A stretch of 64,000 bases of DNA from Pseudomonas sessilinigenes (GTDB lineage Bacteria > Pseudomonadota > Gammaproteobacteria > Pseudomonadales > Pseudomonadaceae). Position numbers and translations under genes: made by a program. The DNA lies in assembly GCF_003850565.1 (NCBI RefSeq), contig NZ_CP027706.1, positions 372,001 to 436,000 of the forward strand. Direction: 5' to 3'. Position 1 is the stretch's first letter. Each line of letters begins with the position of its first letter. The notes below the pieces were generated by a model. It made no database searches and was not told the DNA's origin. It saw nothing but the letters and a program-made list of their open reading frames with translations. Positions 16,218-24,797 of this stretch are shown piece after piece.

Positions 16218-17801
16218 ATGTCCCGCTACAAAGAATTCGCGCTGGATTGGGTCGAACGCCACCGTCAGCAACTGTCGGACTGGCACCAGGTGATCTGGCA
16301 CTACGCCGAGCCGGCGTTTCGCGAGTACAAGTCCAGTGCCTGGTACGTGGCGTTGCTGGAGGCCGAGGGCTTCACTGTCGAGCGTGGCAGCGGTGGCATG
16401 CCCACGGCCTTCTGCGCCACCTTCACCCAAGGCCAGGGGCCGCTGCTGGCCACCTATGGCGAGTACGACGCAGTGCCAGGCAACTGCCAGGCGGCCACTA
16501 CCCGCAAACAACCGCGCGACGGTCTGTCGCGCTTCGCCCCGGGGCACACCGACCCGCACTCGGCCCTGGGCATCAGCGCCCTGGGCGGGGCCCTGGCGGC
16601 CAAGGCGACCATGGTGGAATTCGGCCTGCAGGGCAGCATCCGCTTCTTCGGCGAGCCGGCGGAAAAGCTCCGTGCCTCCAAGCCGGTACACGCGGCCAAG
16701 GGTTATTACGACGACCTGGATGCGGCCATCAGCTTCCACCCCACCTACATGCTGCCACTGAACAACACCACCACCTGGGACACTCACTGCGGCATTGCCT
16801 ACGCCTACATCTACAGCTTCACCTGCGAAGAGCCGGAGCAGTGGATCGCCGCCGATCGCTACAGCCCGATCCCGCAGAACCACCTGGCGGCCCGGGCCCC
16901 GGGGGCCAACGATGCCCTGGTGCATTTCTATACCCTGAACGAAAGCCTGCGCCGCTCGACCCTGCCGTTCACCGGGTTGTGGAGCTACAACGAGGCGATC
17001 CTCACCGCAGGCCAAGCCACGGCCGACAACCTGCCGCCGCACTTGTCGCAGATCCAGTACCTGCTGCGTTGCGACTCCATCGAGCAGGCCGAGACCATTT
17101 CCCAGGTCATGGACAACAACGCCGCCGCGGCGGCCATGGCCACCGGCTGCCGCTGGAAGAAGACCTGGGTGTGCAAGTCCCGCGGTGGCCTGCCCAACCA
17201 TGTCATGGCCCAGGCCACCTACGACAACCTGGCGGCGGTGGGTGCCCCGAAGTGGAACGAAGAAGCCCGGGAGATCGCCCGCCAGATCCAGCGCAATCTG
17301 GGCCTTGAGGCCATGGAGCGGCCCTTCCTGCCGGCCACCGAGGCCTTGATCGAACCCCAGGAGTGCGAGCGCCAACTGCGCCTGCAAATGCCGGCCTGGC
17401 AGAACTACCTGACCTCCGACGACTACCCGGAATACACCTGGCACTGCCCGACCGTACGCTTGCTGGTGGCTCGGCCGATGCTCAGCGCGCCGCCGGGGAC
17501 GGTCTATCCGGACTGGGTCTCCAACGCCCTGGGCGGGATTCGCCAGACCATCGACCCAATGATCGAGGTAGCGGCCAAGACCATCGCCGCGACCCTGGTG
17601 GACTTGCTGACCGACGAGGCATTGCTGGCCGCGGCCAAGGCCGAGTTCGTCGAGCGCACGGGTGGCGGGATCGGTGGCAGTGGCTGGCAGGCGCCGCTGC
17701 TGCCCAAGGACTTCCAGGTGCCCCATGACTTCCGCTGGCCGGAGTACATCCGCACGGCGCGGGGTGAGGAATGGTGGATTCCGGCGCGGGCCGACGAGTA
17801 G
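16218..17801 (+). CDS. M20-family amidohydrolase/metallopeptidase (AbgB-like)
   Basis: A 527-residue cytoplasmic hydrolase of the M20 class, in which AbgB (p-aminobenzoyl-glutamate hydrolase subunit) is a known member. Recognisable pieces are LLATYGEYDAVPGNCQ, HTDPHSALGISALGGALAAK, RFFGEPAEKLRASKPVHAAK and FHPTYMLPLNNTTTWDTHCG, which carry the usual metal-binding His/Asp/Glu. It is longer than typical M20 peptidases (about 400-480). The ATG at 16218 has AGGAG 8 bp upstream; a GTG 9 bp earlier is possible. It is divergent from lysR. With the PotABCD-like importer it could form an uptake-and-hydrolysis route for an amide-linked compound. The substrate is unknown. Confidence 0.85.
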   Translation: MSRYKEFALDWVERHRQQLSDWHQVIWHYAEPAFREYKSSAWYVALLEAEGFTVERGSGGMPTAFCATFTQGQGPLLATYGEYDAVPGNCQAATTRKQPRDGLSRFAPGHTDPHSALGISALGGALAAKATMVEFGLQGSIRFFGEPAEKLRASKPVHAAKGYYDDLDAAISFHPTYMLPLNNTTTWDTHCGIAYAYIYSFTCEEPEQWIAADRYSPIPQNHLAARAPGANDALVHFYTLNESLRRSTLPFTGLWSYNEAILTAGQATADNLPPHLSQIQYLLRCDSIEQAETISQVMDNNAAAAAMATGCRWKKTWVCKSRGGLPNHVMAQATYDNLAAVGAPKWNEEAREIARQIQRNLGLEAMERPFLPATEALIEPQECERQLRLQMPAWQNYLTSDDYPEYTWHCPTVRLLVARPMLSAPPGTVYPDWVSNALGGIRQTIDPMIEVAAKTIAATLVDLLTDEALLAAAKAEFVERTGGGIGGSGWQAPLLPKDFQVPHDFRWPEYIRTARGEEWWIPARADE

Positions 17802-18154
17802 CCGCCGGTGCCAGGGCGAGGGGGCGTTATGCCGCTTCGCTCGGGCGCTTATGCACAATGGATGGGTTTTTCGGCCAGGCAGATGACGAATCTGTGGAGC
17901 CATTCTCATCTTTTTGCAACTGGCTGTTTTTTCGGGATTTTATTTTATGAACAAAAAATGACCAACTGCGGATTGCGCTTGCGCACCCCGTAATCACGGG
18001 CATTCTCAAGATTCCATCAACAGACTTATCCACAGGTAGCGACGTCCTGTCGCAGAGGCATGCAGCCTGCTCGTCTAGCCGATGGCGCTGGGCCGCCGGG
18101 AGGCTAGATCGAGCACGCTGTGGTCATGCCGGTGTGATGTGTCCAGGCCGGCAC
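17802..18154. other. Intergenic stretch without a gene
   Basis: 353 bp between convergent genes (M20 and the FAD oxidase). It is AT-richer than its surroundings around 17915-17960 and carries one TTATCCACA (18026-18034), a perfect match to a DnaA box but solitary. I see no T-tract terminator, RNA gene or credible reading frame. Confidence 0.6.
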
Positions 18155-19786
18155 CTACTCGGTCCTTGTGGCCGGAATGGACAGTTCATTACGAAACAGG
18201 TTGTGTGGGTCAACGGCGGCTTTGAGGTTGGAAAGCTTGGTGATGAGCTCGGTATTCCAGCCGTAGTACAGGTTCAGCCAGTTGGGGTCTAGCGCGCCGG
18301 TGTCGGTGTACTTCATGTCGACATCGGGGTAGTTGATGTAGCAGCCATCGTAGGCAGGTCTTTGCGGCTTGCCGCCGTGCACGGCGGTGAAGATGTTGCG
18401 AATCCAGGCCAACTGCACCGTGTCATCGGCGGCATGGGTCCAATAGGTCTGGTATTGGGCCTTAAGCAGCGAGCTGCGTTGAGGAACAGCAGTGGTGCCC
18501 ATGCCCTTTTTGTTGATCGCCCCGCCGTAGGAATCAATCTGCACCAGCGACTGGCTGAAGCGTTTGTCTGGCGTGGCTTCGGTCAAGTGCGCCAACAACG
18601 CGTTGCAGGCCTGCTCGGAGAACTGTTCGACCTGATAGTCGGACTTGTATTTACCCCGTTGATTGTTGCCTGAGCCGTTGATCATTTGAGTGACGTACAG
18701 CCAGTCCATCGCCGTGTGTTGAGCGGCTGCTCCTTTGAATTTCCTGCCCGCATGAGGGTGCCTGAGCGGGGCAATGTTCGGTTCGATGAAGCCGTCATGC
18801 AGGGTCGGCGTCAGGCCCGCCGCGGCATTCATCTTGTTGATGAAATCGTTGAGCGGTATGTCGTTGGCGCCACCGACCTGGCCATTGGGGCCGGTGTACT
18901 GGATTGCCAGCACCACATGGTCGGAGGTGTCCACGTGGTTGAGTTTCAACAGGGTGAACAAGCCACCGTTGCCAATGCCTTCCACCGTGCTGGTTGCGGC
19001 GGCGTCGTTATCGGCGAACCACTGCCAATAAGCTCGCAGGAAGTTCGAGAAGTTAGGGATCAGCTCTTTCCACGGGTAGGCCAGGGGAATCCAATAGGCT
19101 TTTTGTGGGGCTTGGGGCAGTTGGTCGAAGTAGTAGCCGATGATGATGCCGAAGTTGCCGCCGCCGGCTCCGCAACAGGCAGTGAACAATGCCTTGTCGT
19201 TGTTCGATGGACTGTCCGCGCGAACATGCCGGAACTCCAGTTGCCGCGAGTTTTCCACAGGTACAAGAATGTCGACGCCAGTGACCCAGTCCACGGTCAA
19301 TCCCTGCAGGCGCGATAACAACCCATAACCGCCACCGCTGATATGGCCGCCCACGCCGACCGAATAACATGAACCGCCAGGAATGGTGCGCCCGGCCTGC
19401 TTGTACAGCGACAGGTAGCCGTCCCAGTTCTGGTTGCCGGTCAAGATCATGAATCGATACTTCTTGTTCCGGCTGTCCCAGGGAGAAGTGATGGATTGGC
19501 TTTCATCGTATTTCAGGCCTTTCATTTCCCCCACGTCGATAATCGCCAGGTTTTCTGTCTCGCCGTTTAACTTGTTGGAAACAAAGCCCTCGTAGCAGTG
19601 GCCGCCACTGCGCACCGTGATGCGATAGCCCTCACTCAGTGCGGTATTGGCTGCGGCCAGAACTTCATCGGGTGTCGTACACACATAAATCCGCTGTGCG
19701 CCCTGTTCAATGCTGGGCGGCCAGCGCAGGTTGAAACCCTTCTGCAGGGTTTCATAAGTGTGCGCCAGGTGGTCTATGACGTTCAT
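18155..19786 (-). CDS. FAD-linked oxidase of the berberine-bridge/VAO superfamily
   Basis: A 543-residue oxidoreductase. It has the PCMH FAD-binding fold with RSGGHCYEG (His63, expected 8-alpha-histidyl FAD link) and GGSCYSVGVGGHISGGGYG (Cys140, expected 6-S-cysteinyl link), so bicovalent flavinylation is predicted. The C-terminal BBE segment is CYINYPDVDMKY...LNLYYGWNTELITKL. Relatives oxidise carbohydrates or alcohols, or cyclise natural products; no signal peptide is visible here, which suggests a cytosolic enzyme. It stands alone between unrelated blocks and its third positions look less GC-rich than its neighbours, by eye, which suggests acquisition by transfer. The substrate is unknown. 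Confidence 0.9.
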   Translation of the reverse strand: MNVIDHLAHTYETLQKGFNLRWPPSIEQGAQRIYVCTTPDEVLAAANTALSEGYRITVRSGGHCYEGFVSNKLNGETENLAIIDVGEMKGLKYDESQSITSPWDSRNKKYRFMILTGNQNWDGYLSLYKQAGRTIPGGSCYSVGVGGHISGGGYGLLSRLQGLTVDWVTGVDILVPVENSRQLEFRHVRADSPSNNDKALFTACCGAGGGNFGIIIGYYFDQLPQAPQKAYWIPLAYPWKELIPNFSNFLRAYWQWFADNDAAATSTVEGIGNGGLFTLLKLNHVDTSDHVVLAIQYTGPNGQVGGANDIPLNDFINKMNAAAGLTPTLHDGFIEPNIAPLRHPHAGRKFKGAAAQHTAMDWLYVTQMINGSGNNQRGKYKSDYQVEQFSEQACNALLAHLTEATPDKRFSQSLVQIDSYGGAINKKGMGTTAVPQRSSLLKAQYQTYWTHAADDTVQLAWIRNIFTAVHGGKPQRPAYDGCYINYPDVDMKYTDTGALDPNWLNLYYGWNTELITKLSNLKAAVDPHNLFRNELSIPATRTE

Positions 19787-19978
19787 GGATAACTCCCTGT
19801 AGGTGATGGTGAACCTGGCGACTTCCTGTCGAAAATGACCGCCCTGGTTGCGCGGGATCGGTTGCCCGAGCGCTGCTTGTGGCCAGCACGCCTAGAGACT
19901 AGTAGCTGCAACGAACTTGGTTTTTCTTTCGTGGGGGCAAGTGCAACCAGCAAGGGTCGGGGCAGGCCCAGCGGCGGG

Positions 19979-21190
19979 TTATCGGCGTTCTGCCAGCAAC
20001 AGCAGATTGCGCGGGGTCAAGGAGGCCTGGCAGAAGGTTCCCAGGCGTACGGCATACCCCTGCTCTTGCAGGAACAGCGCCCGGTCCAGCACCAGCCACA
20101 ACTCCAGGGGGCGGCGGAACAAACCGCGCAGCAGTTCCAGGTTGCGTACCTGGGCCAGGCGTTGCCAGCCAGCGGCCTCCAGTGCTGGCCAGTCCTGCTC
20201 GCCCACTGTGGATAATTCTTTCAGCCTTGCCAGGTCGCGGCAGTATTCGGCGAACGGCTTGTCCAGCCAGTGACTGGGCAGCGAGGGGGTGGGCAGGTAG
20301 TCATCGACGCCACGCAACTGGCGTTGCAGCAGGTCGAAGGCCAGGCGGCGGGCCATGGAGGTGTCGCGCTGGCGACGCACGCGGGCGCCGGCGGTCACGG
20401 TTTCGCTCATGGGCAGGGCCAGGTCATCCACGGACAATGCCAGCGCAGAGGCCTGGGCGGCTGTGGATAAACCCTGGTAGTGGCTGGCGCTGGTGCGGTT
20501 GTAGCAGCACGGGGCAATGGCCAACTGTGGACAACCCTGCTGGCTGGCCAACTGGATCAGGCGCACATGCAGATCGCCGCAGGCGTGCAGGGCCACCGGG
20601 GCGCATTGCGGGTTCAGGTGCGATGCGGCGCCTGCCGCCAGCACATCCTGCTGGAGATGACGGGCGGACAGGGCATGGTGTTGGCTCAGTTGTTCGCCGC
20701 TGGCCACCAGCGCTGGGTCGTATTCCAGGCAAGTCAATTGCTGCCCGGGCTGGAGCAGGCGTCGGCCGAGGTGGCCCTTGCCGGCGCACCAGTCGAGCCA
20801 GTGAGTGGGTGTGCGGTCGAATTGCAGGCGGGCGGAGAAGGCCTCGATCTGCTGCCATTTGCGCCCGGGCACATCGACGCTCAGGCGCTGGCGCATGGCT
20901 GGCAAGCCTGCGCCGGGCAGTTCTGCCACGTTGCCCAAGGCCTGGGACTGGGCGGTGAGTTCGGCGAAGGGCGCAGGTGCGTCCAGCTGTTCAGGGTGGT
21001 TGTGGGCCGCCTCGGCGTCCTCGAGGGAGCGTTGCCGCAGCCATTGTGCAAGCCCGGGATGCCGGGCTTCCCAGGGCAGTTGCAGGTGGTGGAAGGGGCG
21101 CGGGCGCCACAGGTCCTGGTGCTCCAGGAGAAAGCTGTCCAGGGCCTGGAAGCGAGTCAGCAGGGCGGGGCCTTGGAGAGTCGGGGGCAT
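19979..21190 (-). CDS. SAM-dependent methyltransferase, METTL25/Methyltransf_32-like
   Basis: A 403-residue protein with a Rossmann methyltransferase motif I (LDWCAGKGHLGRRLL, about residues 131-145), acidic motif II (TCLEYDPALV), and APCCYNRT near residues 225-232, the conserved CCYN-type element of this family. The family also has large non-catalytic flanks, seen here as the first ~120 and last ~130 residues. The substrate is not known; some eukaryotic relatives act on RNA or protein. It lies just downstream, on the same strand, of the hisP-J-Q-M importer, separated by a hairpin. Confidence 0.75.
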   Translation of the reverse strand: MPPTLQGPALLTRFQALDSFLLEHQDLWRPRPFHHLQLPWEARHPGLAQWLRQRSLEDAEAAHNHPEQLDAPAPFAELTAQSQALGNVAELPGAGLPAMRQRLSVDVPGRKWQQIEAFSARLQFDRTPTHWLDWCAGKGHLGRRLLQPGQQLTCLEYDPALVASGEQLSQHHALSARHLQQDVLAAGAASHLNPQCAPVALHACGDLHVRLIQLASQQGCPQLAIAPCCYNRTSASHYQGLSTAAQASALALSVDDLALPMSETVTAGARVRRQRDTSMARRLAFDLLQRQLRGVDDYLPTPSLPSHWLDKPFAEYCRDLARLKELSTVGEQDWPALEAAGWQRLAQVRNLELLRGLFRRPLELWLVLDRALFLQEQGYAVRLGTFCQASLTPRNLLLLAERR

Positions 21191-21210
21191 GGCGTGACGT
21201 CCGGAACAGG

Positions 21211-21232
21211 CCCGCTTCCAGGTGGAAGCGGG
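21211..21232 (-). terminator. Hairpin after hisM
   Basis: Perfect 9-bp arms CCCGCTTCC / GGAAGCGGG with an AGGT loop lie between the hisM stop and the methyltransferase start on the minus strand. No T-run follows, so it may attenuate rather than fully stop transcription. Confidence 0.5.
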
Positions 21233-21238
21233 AGGGAC

Positions 21239-21928
21239 TCAGCGTCCCTGGCAGGCCTCGACCCGCAACCAGCGCTCCAGCAACTTGAAGCCGCGCACCA
21301 GGATGTAGGCCATCAGCAGGTAGAACAGCCCGGCGGCGAAGAAGATCTCCACCGGCAGGTAGGTCCGGGCAATGATGGTCCGGGCCATGCCGGTCAGTTC
21401 CAGCAGGGTCACGGTACTGGCCAGGGCACTGGCCTTGAGCATCAGGATCACTTCGTTGCTGTAGGCCGGCAGGCCGATGCGCGTTGCTCGCGGCAGGATG
21501 ATGTAGAACAGGGTCTTGGGCCGGGACATGCCCAGGGCCCGTGCCGCTTCGATTTCTCCAGGTGGAATGGCCTGGATCGCGCCCCGCAGGATTTCGGCGA
21601 TATAGGCCGCGGTGTGCAGGGTCATGGTGGCGGTGGCACACCAGAACGGGTCACGCAGGTAGGGCCACAGGGAGCTTTCGCGCACGCTGTCGAACTGCGC
21701 GAGGCCGTAGTACACCAGGAACAGTTGCACCAGCAGCGGCGTACCGCGGAAGAAGAAAATGTAGGCATAGGGCAGGGCGCGCACGTACCACAGGCGCGAC
21801 GAGCGGGCGATGCCCAGGGGGATCGCCAGCAGCAGGCCTGCGATGACGGCGATGGCTACCAGCTCCAGGGTCAGGGTTGCACCCTGGGCCAGCTTCGGCA
21901 GCCACTTGATGATCACTTCCCAGTTCAT
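21239..21928 (-). CDS. hisM: Basic amino acid ABC transporter permease, HisM-like
   Basis: A 229-residue permease of the polar amino acid uptake family with five to six helices. It carries the conserved FFFRGTPLLVQLFLVYYG N-terminal signature and the EAA loop EAARALGMSRPKTLFYIILP. The start overlaps the hisQ stop by 4 bp. It forms the inner-membrane pore with HisQ for a histidine/lysine/arginine/ornithine-type importer. Confidence 0.88.
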   Translation of the reverse strand: MNWEVIIKWLPKLAQGATLTLELVAIAVIAGLLLAIPLGIARSSRLWYVRALPYAYIFFFRGTPLLVQLFLVYYGLAQFDSVRESSLWPYLRDPFWCATATMTLHTAAYIAEILRGAIQAIPPGEIEAARALGMSRPKTLFYIILPRATRIGLPAYSNEVILMLKASALASTVTLLELTGMARTIIARTYLPVEIFFAAGLFYLLMAYILVRGFKLLERWLRVEACQGR

Positions 21929-22620
21929 TGGGCGCTCCTTGCGAAGCCGCGAGCGGCGCGTTTTTCCAGGAAGTGCATGCCGATCATGGCCAGGATGGTC
22001 AGGCCCAGGTACATGAAGGCGGCGACCATATAGAAGGTGAACGGTTGCTTGGTGACGGTCACGCCGATCTGCGCATGGCGCATGATTTCTTCAAGGCCGA
22101 TCACCGAGACCAGTGCGGTGTCCTTCATCAGGATCATGAACAAGTTGCCCAGGCCCGGCAGGGCCACGCGCCACATCTGCGGCATGATCAGCCGGGTGAA
22201 GATCCGCCATTTCGACAGGCCCAGGGCCAGGCCGGCCTCACGATGGCCTTTGGGAATGGCCAGCAGCGCGCCACGGAACACCTCCGTGGCATAGGCGCCA
22301 AAGCACAGGCCGAGGGCGATGACCCCGGCGGAGAAAGCGTTGAGTTCGAGGTCGGGGTTGCCGAGAAACTCCCCCAGGGCACGCATGCCGTTGACCGTGC
22401 CGAAATAGATCAGCAGGACCCAGAGCAGCTCCGGAACGCCACGCACTACGGTCGAATAGGCGCCGCCCAGCCATTGCAGGGGCCTGTAGGGCGAAGTCTT
22501 GGCCAGGGCACCGGCCAGGCCGAGCACCAGCCCCAGGCACAGCGCCGAGAGTGCCAGTTTGACGGTCATCAGCGCGCCAGCGGCGAGCGCCGGGCCGAAT
22601 CCGTAAAGGTCGAGATTCAT
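21925..22620 (-). CDS. hisQ: Basic amino acid ABC transporter permease, HisQ-like
   Basis: A 231-residue permease with the VVRGVPELLWVLLIYFG signature and the EAA loop REAGLALGLSKWRIFTRLIMP. It is very like the Pseudomonas HisQ/AotQ group from memory. It follows the binding protein gene by 73 bp, a gap that contains a strong hairpin, and overlaps hisM by 4 bp. Confidence 0.88.
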   Translation of the reverse strand: MNLDLYGFGPALAAGALMTVKLALSALCLGLVLGLAGALAKTSPYRPLQWLGGAYSTVVRGVPELLWVLLIYFGTVNGMRALGEFLGNPDLELNAFSAGVIALGLCFGAYATEVFRGALLAIPKGHREAGLALGLSKWRIFTRLIMPQMWRVALPGLGNLFMILMKDTALVSVIGLEEIMRHAQIGVTVTKQPFTFYMVAAFMYLGLTILAMIGMHFLEKRAARGFARSAQ

Positions 22621-22654
22621 GGTCTAGTCATATCGCAAGGCGTTGCAGAGGAGC

Positions 22655-22676
22655 GGCGCACTCAGGGGAGTGCGCC
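22655..22676 (-). terminator. Intercistronic hairpin between hisJ and hisQ
   Basis: Perfect 9-bp arms GGCGCACTC / GAGTGCGCC with an AGGG loop lie in the 73-bp gap after the binding-protein gene. In many importers such a stem stabilises the upstream mRNA or partly terminates, so the binding protein is made in excess over the permeases. This is inferred by analogy. Confidence 0.55.
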
Positions 22677-22693
22677 GGCCAGGCAGTTCAGGA

Positions 22694-23455
22694 TCATTCG
22701 ATGCTGAAAGGGAAGTACTTGTCGTTGATCTTCTTGTAGGTGCCGTCGGCCTTGATCTCGGCCAGGGCCTTGTTCAGGCGCTCGCGCAGTGGGTCGCCCT
22801 TGCGCACGGCGATACCGATCTTGTCGCTTTCCACCACAGGCTCGCCCTTGAACTCGAAGTTCTGGCCGTCCTTGCTCTTGAGCCATTCGTACTGCACGTA
22901 CTTGTCGGCGAGGATGCCGTCCAGGCGACCGGAGAGCAGGTCGAGGTAGGCGTTTTCCTGGGTGTCGTAGAGCTTGATGCTGACGCCGTAGTCGTCTTCC
23001 ATGTTGCGGTCGTCCAGCCAGGTGCCAGCCAGGGTCGCGCGCTGGGCACCGATCACCTTGCCCTTGAGGTAGGACTTCTCGACCTTGAAGTCGACCTTCT
23101 TCGGTGCGATGAACTGCAGCTTGTTGGAGTAGTACGGGTCGGTGAAATCCACCGCCTGCTTGCGCTCGTCGGTGATCGACAGCGAGGACACCAGGAAGTC
23201 GAACTTCTTGGCGTTCAGGGCCGGGATGATGCCGTCCCAGTCGGAGGTGACCACTTCGCACTTCTCGACTTTCATCTTGGCGCACAGGGCATCGCCGATG
23301 TCCTTGTCGAAACCGACGACCTGGCCACTGGCGTCCTTGTTGTTGAACGGTGGGTAGGCTGCCTCGATGCCCATCTTCAGGGTCTCGGCGGCAGCGCTGG
23401 CGCTGAAGGCCAGGGTGACGGCAGCGGCCAGGAGGATTTTCTTATAGCTCTGCAT
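22694..23455 (-). CDS. hisJ: Periplasmic basic amino acid-binding protein, HisJ/ArgT-like
   Basis: A 253-residue protein with a Sec signal peptide (MQSYKKILLAAAVTLAFSA, with cleavage after SAAA) and the family-3 solute-binding signature GFDKDIGDALCAKMKVEKC. LAO/HisJ features are visible: EAAYPPFNNKD, SDWDGIIPALNAKKFDFLVSS, an acidic pocket, and a Cys pair typical of HisJ. It binds lysine, arginine, ornithine or histidine in the periplasm and delivers it to HisQM. It lies 13 bp downstream of hisP. Confidence 0.9.
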   Translation of the reverse strand: MQSYKKILLAAAVTLAFSASAAAETLKMGIEAAYPPFNNKDASGQVVGFDKDIGDALCAKMKVEKCEVVTSDWDGIIPALNAKKFDFLVSSLSITDERKQAVDFTDPYYSNKLQFIAPKKVDFKVEKSYLKGKVIGAQRATLAGTWLDDRNMEDDYGVSIKLYDTQENAYLDLLSGRLDGILADKYVQYEWLKSKDGQNFEFKGEPVVESDKIGIAVRKGDPLRERLNKALAEIKADGTYKKINDKYFPFSIE

Positions 23456-23468
23456 GCGTTTAGCTCCG

Positions 23469-24242
23469 TTAGCGGTTGCTGGACATGAATTGTTTGCAGC
23501 GTGCCGAAAGCGGGTTCTCGAAGACCTGCTGCGGCGAACCTTGCTCTTCTACCAGACCCTGGTGCAGGAACACCACTTCGCTGGAGACCTGGCGGGCAAA
23601 ACTCATTTCATGGGTGACCAGCAACATGGTGCGGCCTTCTTCGGCCAGGGCGCGGATCACATTGAGGACTTCCTGGACCATTTCCGGGTCCAGGGCCGAG
23701 GTCGGCTCGTCGAACAGGATGACCTTGGGTTGCATCGCCAGGGTCCGGGCGATGGCGGCACGCTGCTGCTGGCCGCCGGACAGTTGGGCCGGGTAGGCGT
23801 GGCGCTTGTCGGCAATGCCGACCTTGGCCAAAAGGGCCTCGGCGCTCTCGATGGCCTCGGCCTTGCTCTGGCCCAGCACTCGGCGTGGCGCTTCGATGAT
23901 GTTGTCGAGCACCGTCATGTGCGGCCAGAGATTGAAGTTCTGGAATACGAAACCGATCTCGCTGCGCAAGCGGTTGATCTGCTTGCCATCGGCGGCTATC
24001 AGCTCGCCGTTCTTCGCGGCCTTGAGCTTGAGCTCTTCACCGGCCACCAGGATTTGGCCCTGGTGCGGGTTTTCCAGCAGGTTGATGCAGCGTAGGAAAG
24101 TGGACTTGCCGGAACCGGAGGAACCCAGGATCGATATCACGTCACCGTCGCGTGCGGTCAGCGAGATACCCTTTAGTACCTCCTGGGAGCCGTAGCGTTT
24201 GTGCAAGTTGCGGATTTCAAGCGCGGGCGTGGCCTCAGCCAT
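23469..24242 (-). CDS. hisP: Basic amino acid ABC transporter ATPase, HisP-like
   Basis: A 257-residue ATPase with Walker A GSSGSGKST, Q-loop GFVFQNFNLWPHMTVLDN, signature LSGGQQQRAAIARTL, Walker B VILFDEPTSALDPEM and switch VTHEMSFA. The insertion KLKAAKNGELIAADGKQINR near residues 71-90 is typical of HisP/GlnQ proteins for basic amino acids. It is the first gene of the P-J-Q-M operon. From memory P. putida has a comparable importer next to a GABA permease gene, as here. Confidence 0.92.
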   Translation of the reverse strand: MAEATPALEIRNLHKRYGSQEVLKGISLTARDGDVISILGSSGSGKSTFLRCINLLENPHQGQILVAGEELKLKAAKNGELIAADGKQINRLRSEIGFVFQNFNLWPHMTVLDNIIEAPRRVLGQSKAEAIESAEALLAKVGIADKRHAYPAQLSGGQQQRAAIARTLAMQPKVILFDEPTSALDPEMVQEVLNVIRALAEEGRTMLLVTHEMSFARQVSSEVVFLHQGLVEEQGSPQQVFENPLSARCKQFMSSNR

Positions 24243-24797
24243 GTGCGGTCCTCATAGAGTTCATTGTGCTCCTGCTGTTGGGCTGCCTTCCTGGCGAGGC
24301 GCCAAGCTAGCATAGGGTTCGAATCGCAGCCAACAGCACTGCCGGAGGTAAACGGGGAGCATGTGACAGGTTGTCGCATCGGCACAGCTGACTGTCGCCC
24401 CATCAACAACCGAACGCCCGTTTGAACCCTGAATCCGGCGGGTGTCGCGTAAAAAAAGGCGCGATGGTGCCAGCTTTGGCCGGGTGTTGGAAGGGTTAAC
24501 GGGCCAAAGGTCATCGATCCGCTTCTTAATTGGGCATTCGCTACTTTCCGGGTGTGTTTCTGGTGCGCGATTTCGCTCTGCAATTGGGTTGCCTGGTAAC
24601 GCCGTGGCGAAATGCCATTGTTCTCAAGTACTTGCGAATCTCCGCCGGTCGGTTGGCCAACCCGCGATGCCTGGGGCTCTGTAACATTTTGGCGCAAATC
24701 TTGCGTATGAAATAAAGCACGCCCTGTTGATTTCTTTTTACGAGAACGAATGCAAGCCGGGTGGAGTTAGTCTTTTTTCGTTGCAAAGGTGCTTTCC
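24243..24797. promoter_or_regulatory. Divergent regulatory region hisP / gabP
   Basis: 555 bp with no supported gene; frames crossing it look like shadows. It has AT-rich patches near the gabP end and a sigma-54-type -24/-12 match at 24690-24705. A hisP promoter on the other strand is expected but I cannot place it. Confidence 0.6.
24690..24705 (+). promoter_or_regulatory. Candidate sigma-54 promoter for gabP
   Basis: TGGCGCAAATCTTGCG matches the -24/-12 consensus, with GG and GC at the required 12-bp offset. It is 93 bp upstream of the gabP ATG. Nitrogen or carbon control of GABA uptake through sigma-54 would make sense in Pseudomonas. No clear enhancer site was recognised upstream. Confidence 0.5.

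Noticed and set aside
14997..17909. A 970-residue open frame on the minus strand spanning lysR and the region opposite the M20 gene
   Set aside because: Only the last 305 codons are LysR. The upstream part is antisense to the M20 gene and of low-complexity Gly/Arg/Gln composition, an effect of GC-rich codon use. A GGAGG site and the LysR family start fix the ATG at 15914.
18026..18034. TTATCCACA, a perfect DnaA box
   Set aside because: It is solitary (others near 20207, 20459 and 55225 are scattered, two of them in coding sequence), with no cluster, AT-rich unwinding element or dnaA/gidA neighbours, so no origin is called.
24173..24697. A 174-residue minus-strand frame extending hisP upstream
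   Set aside because: It overlaps hisP in another frame and crosses the AT-rich promoter region. No homology features are visible.
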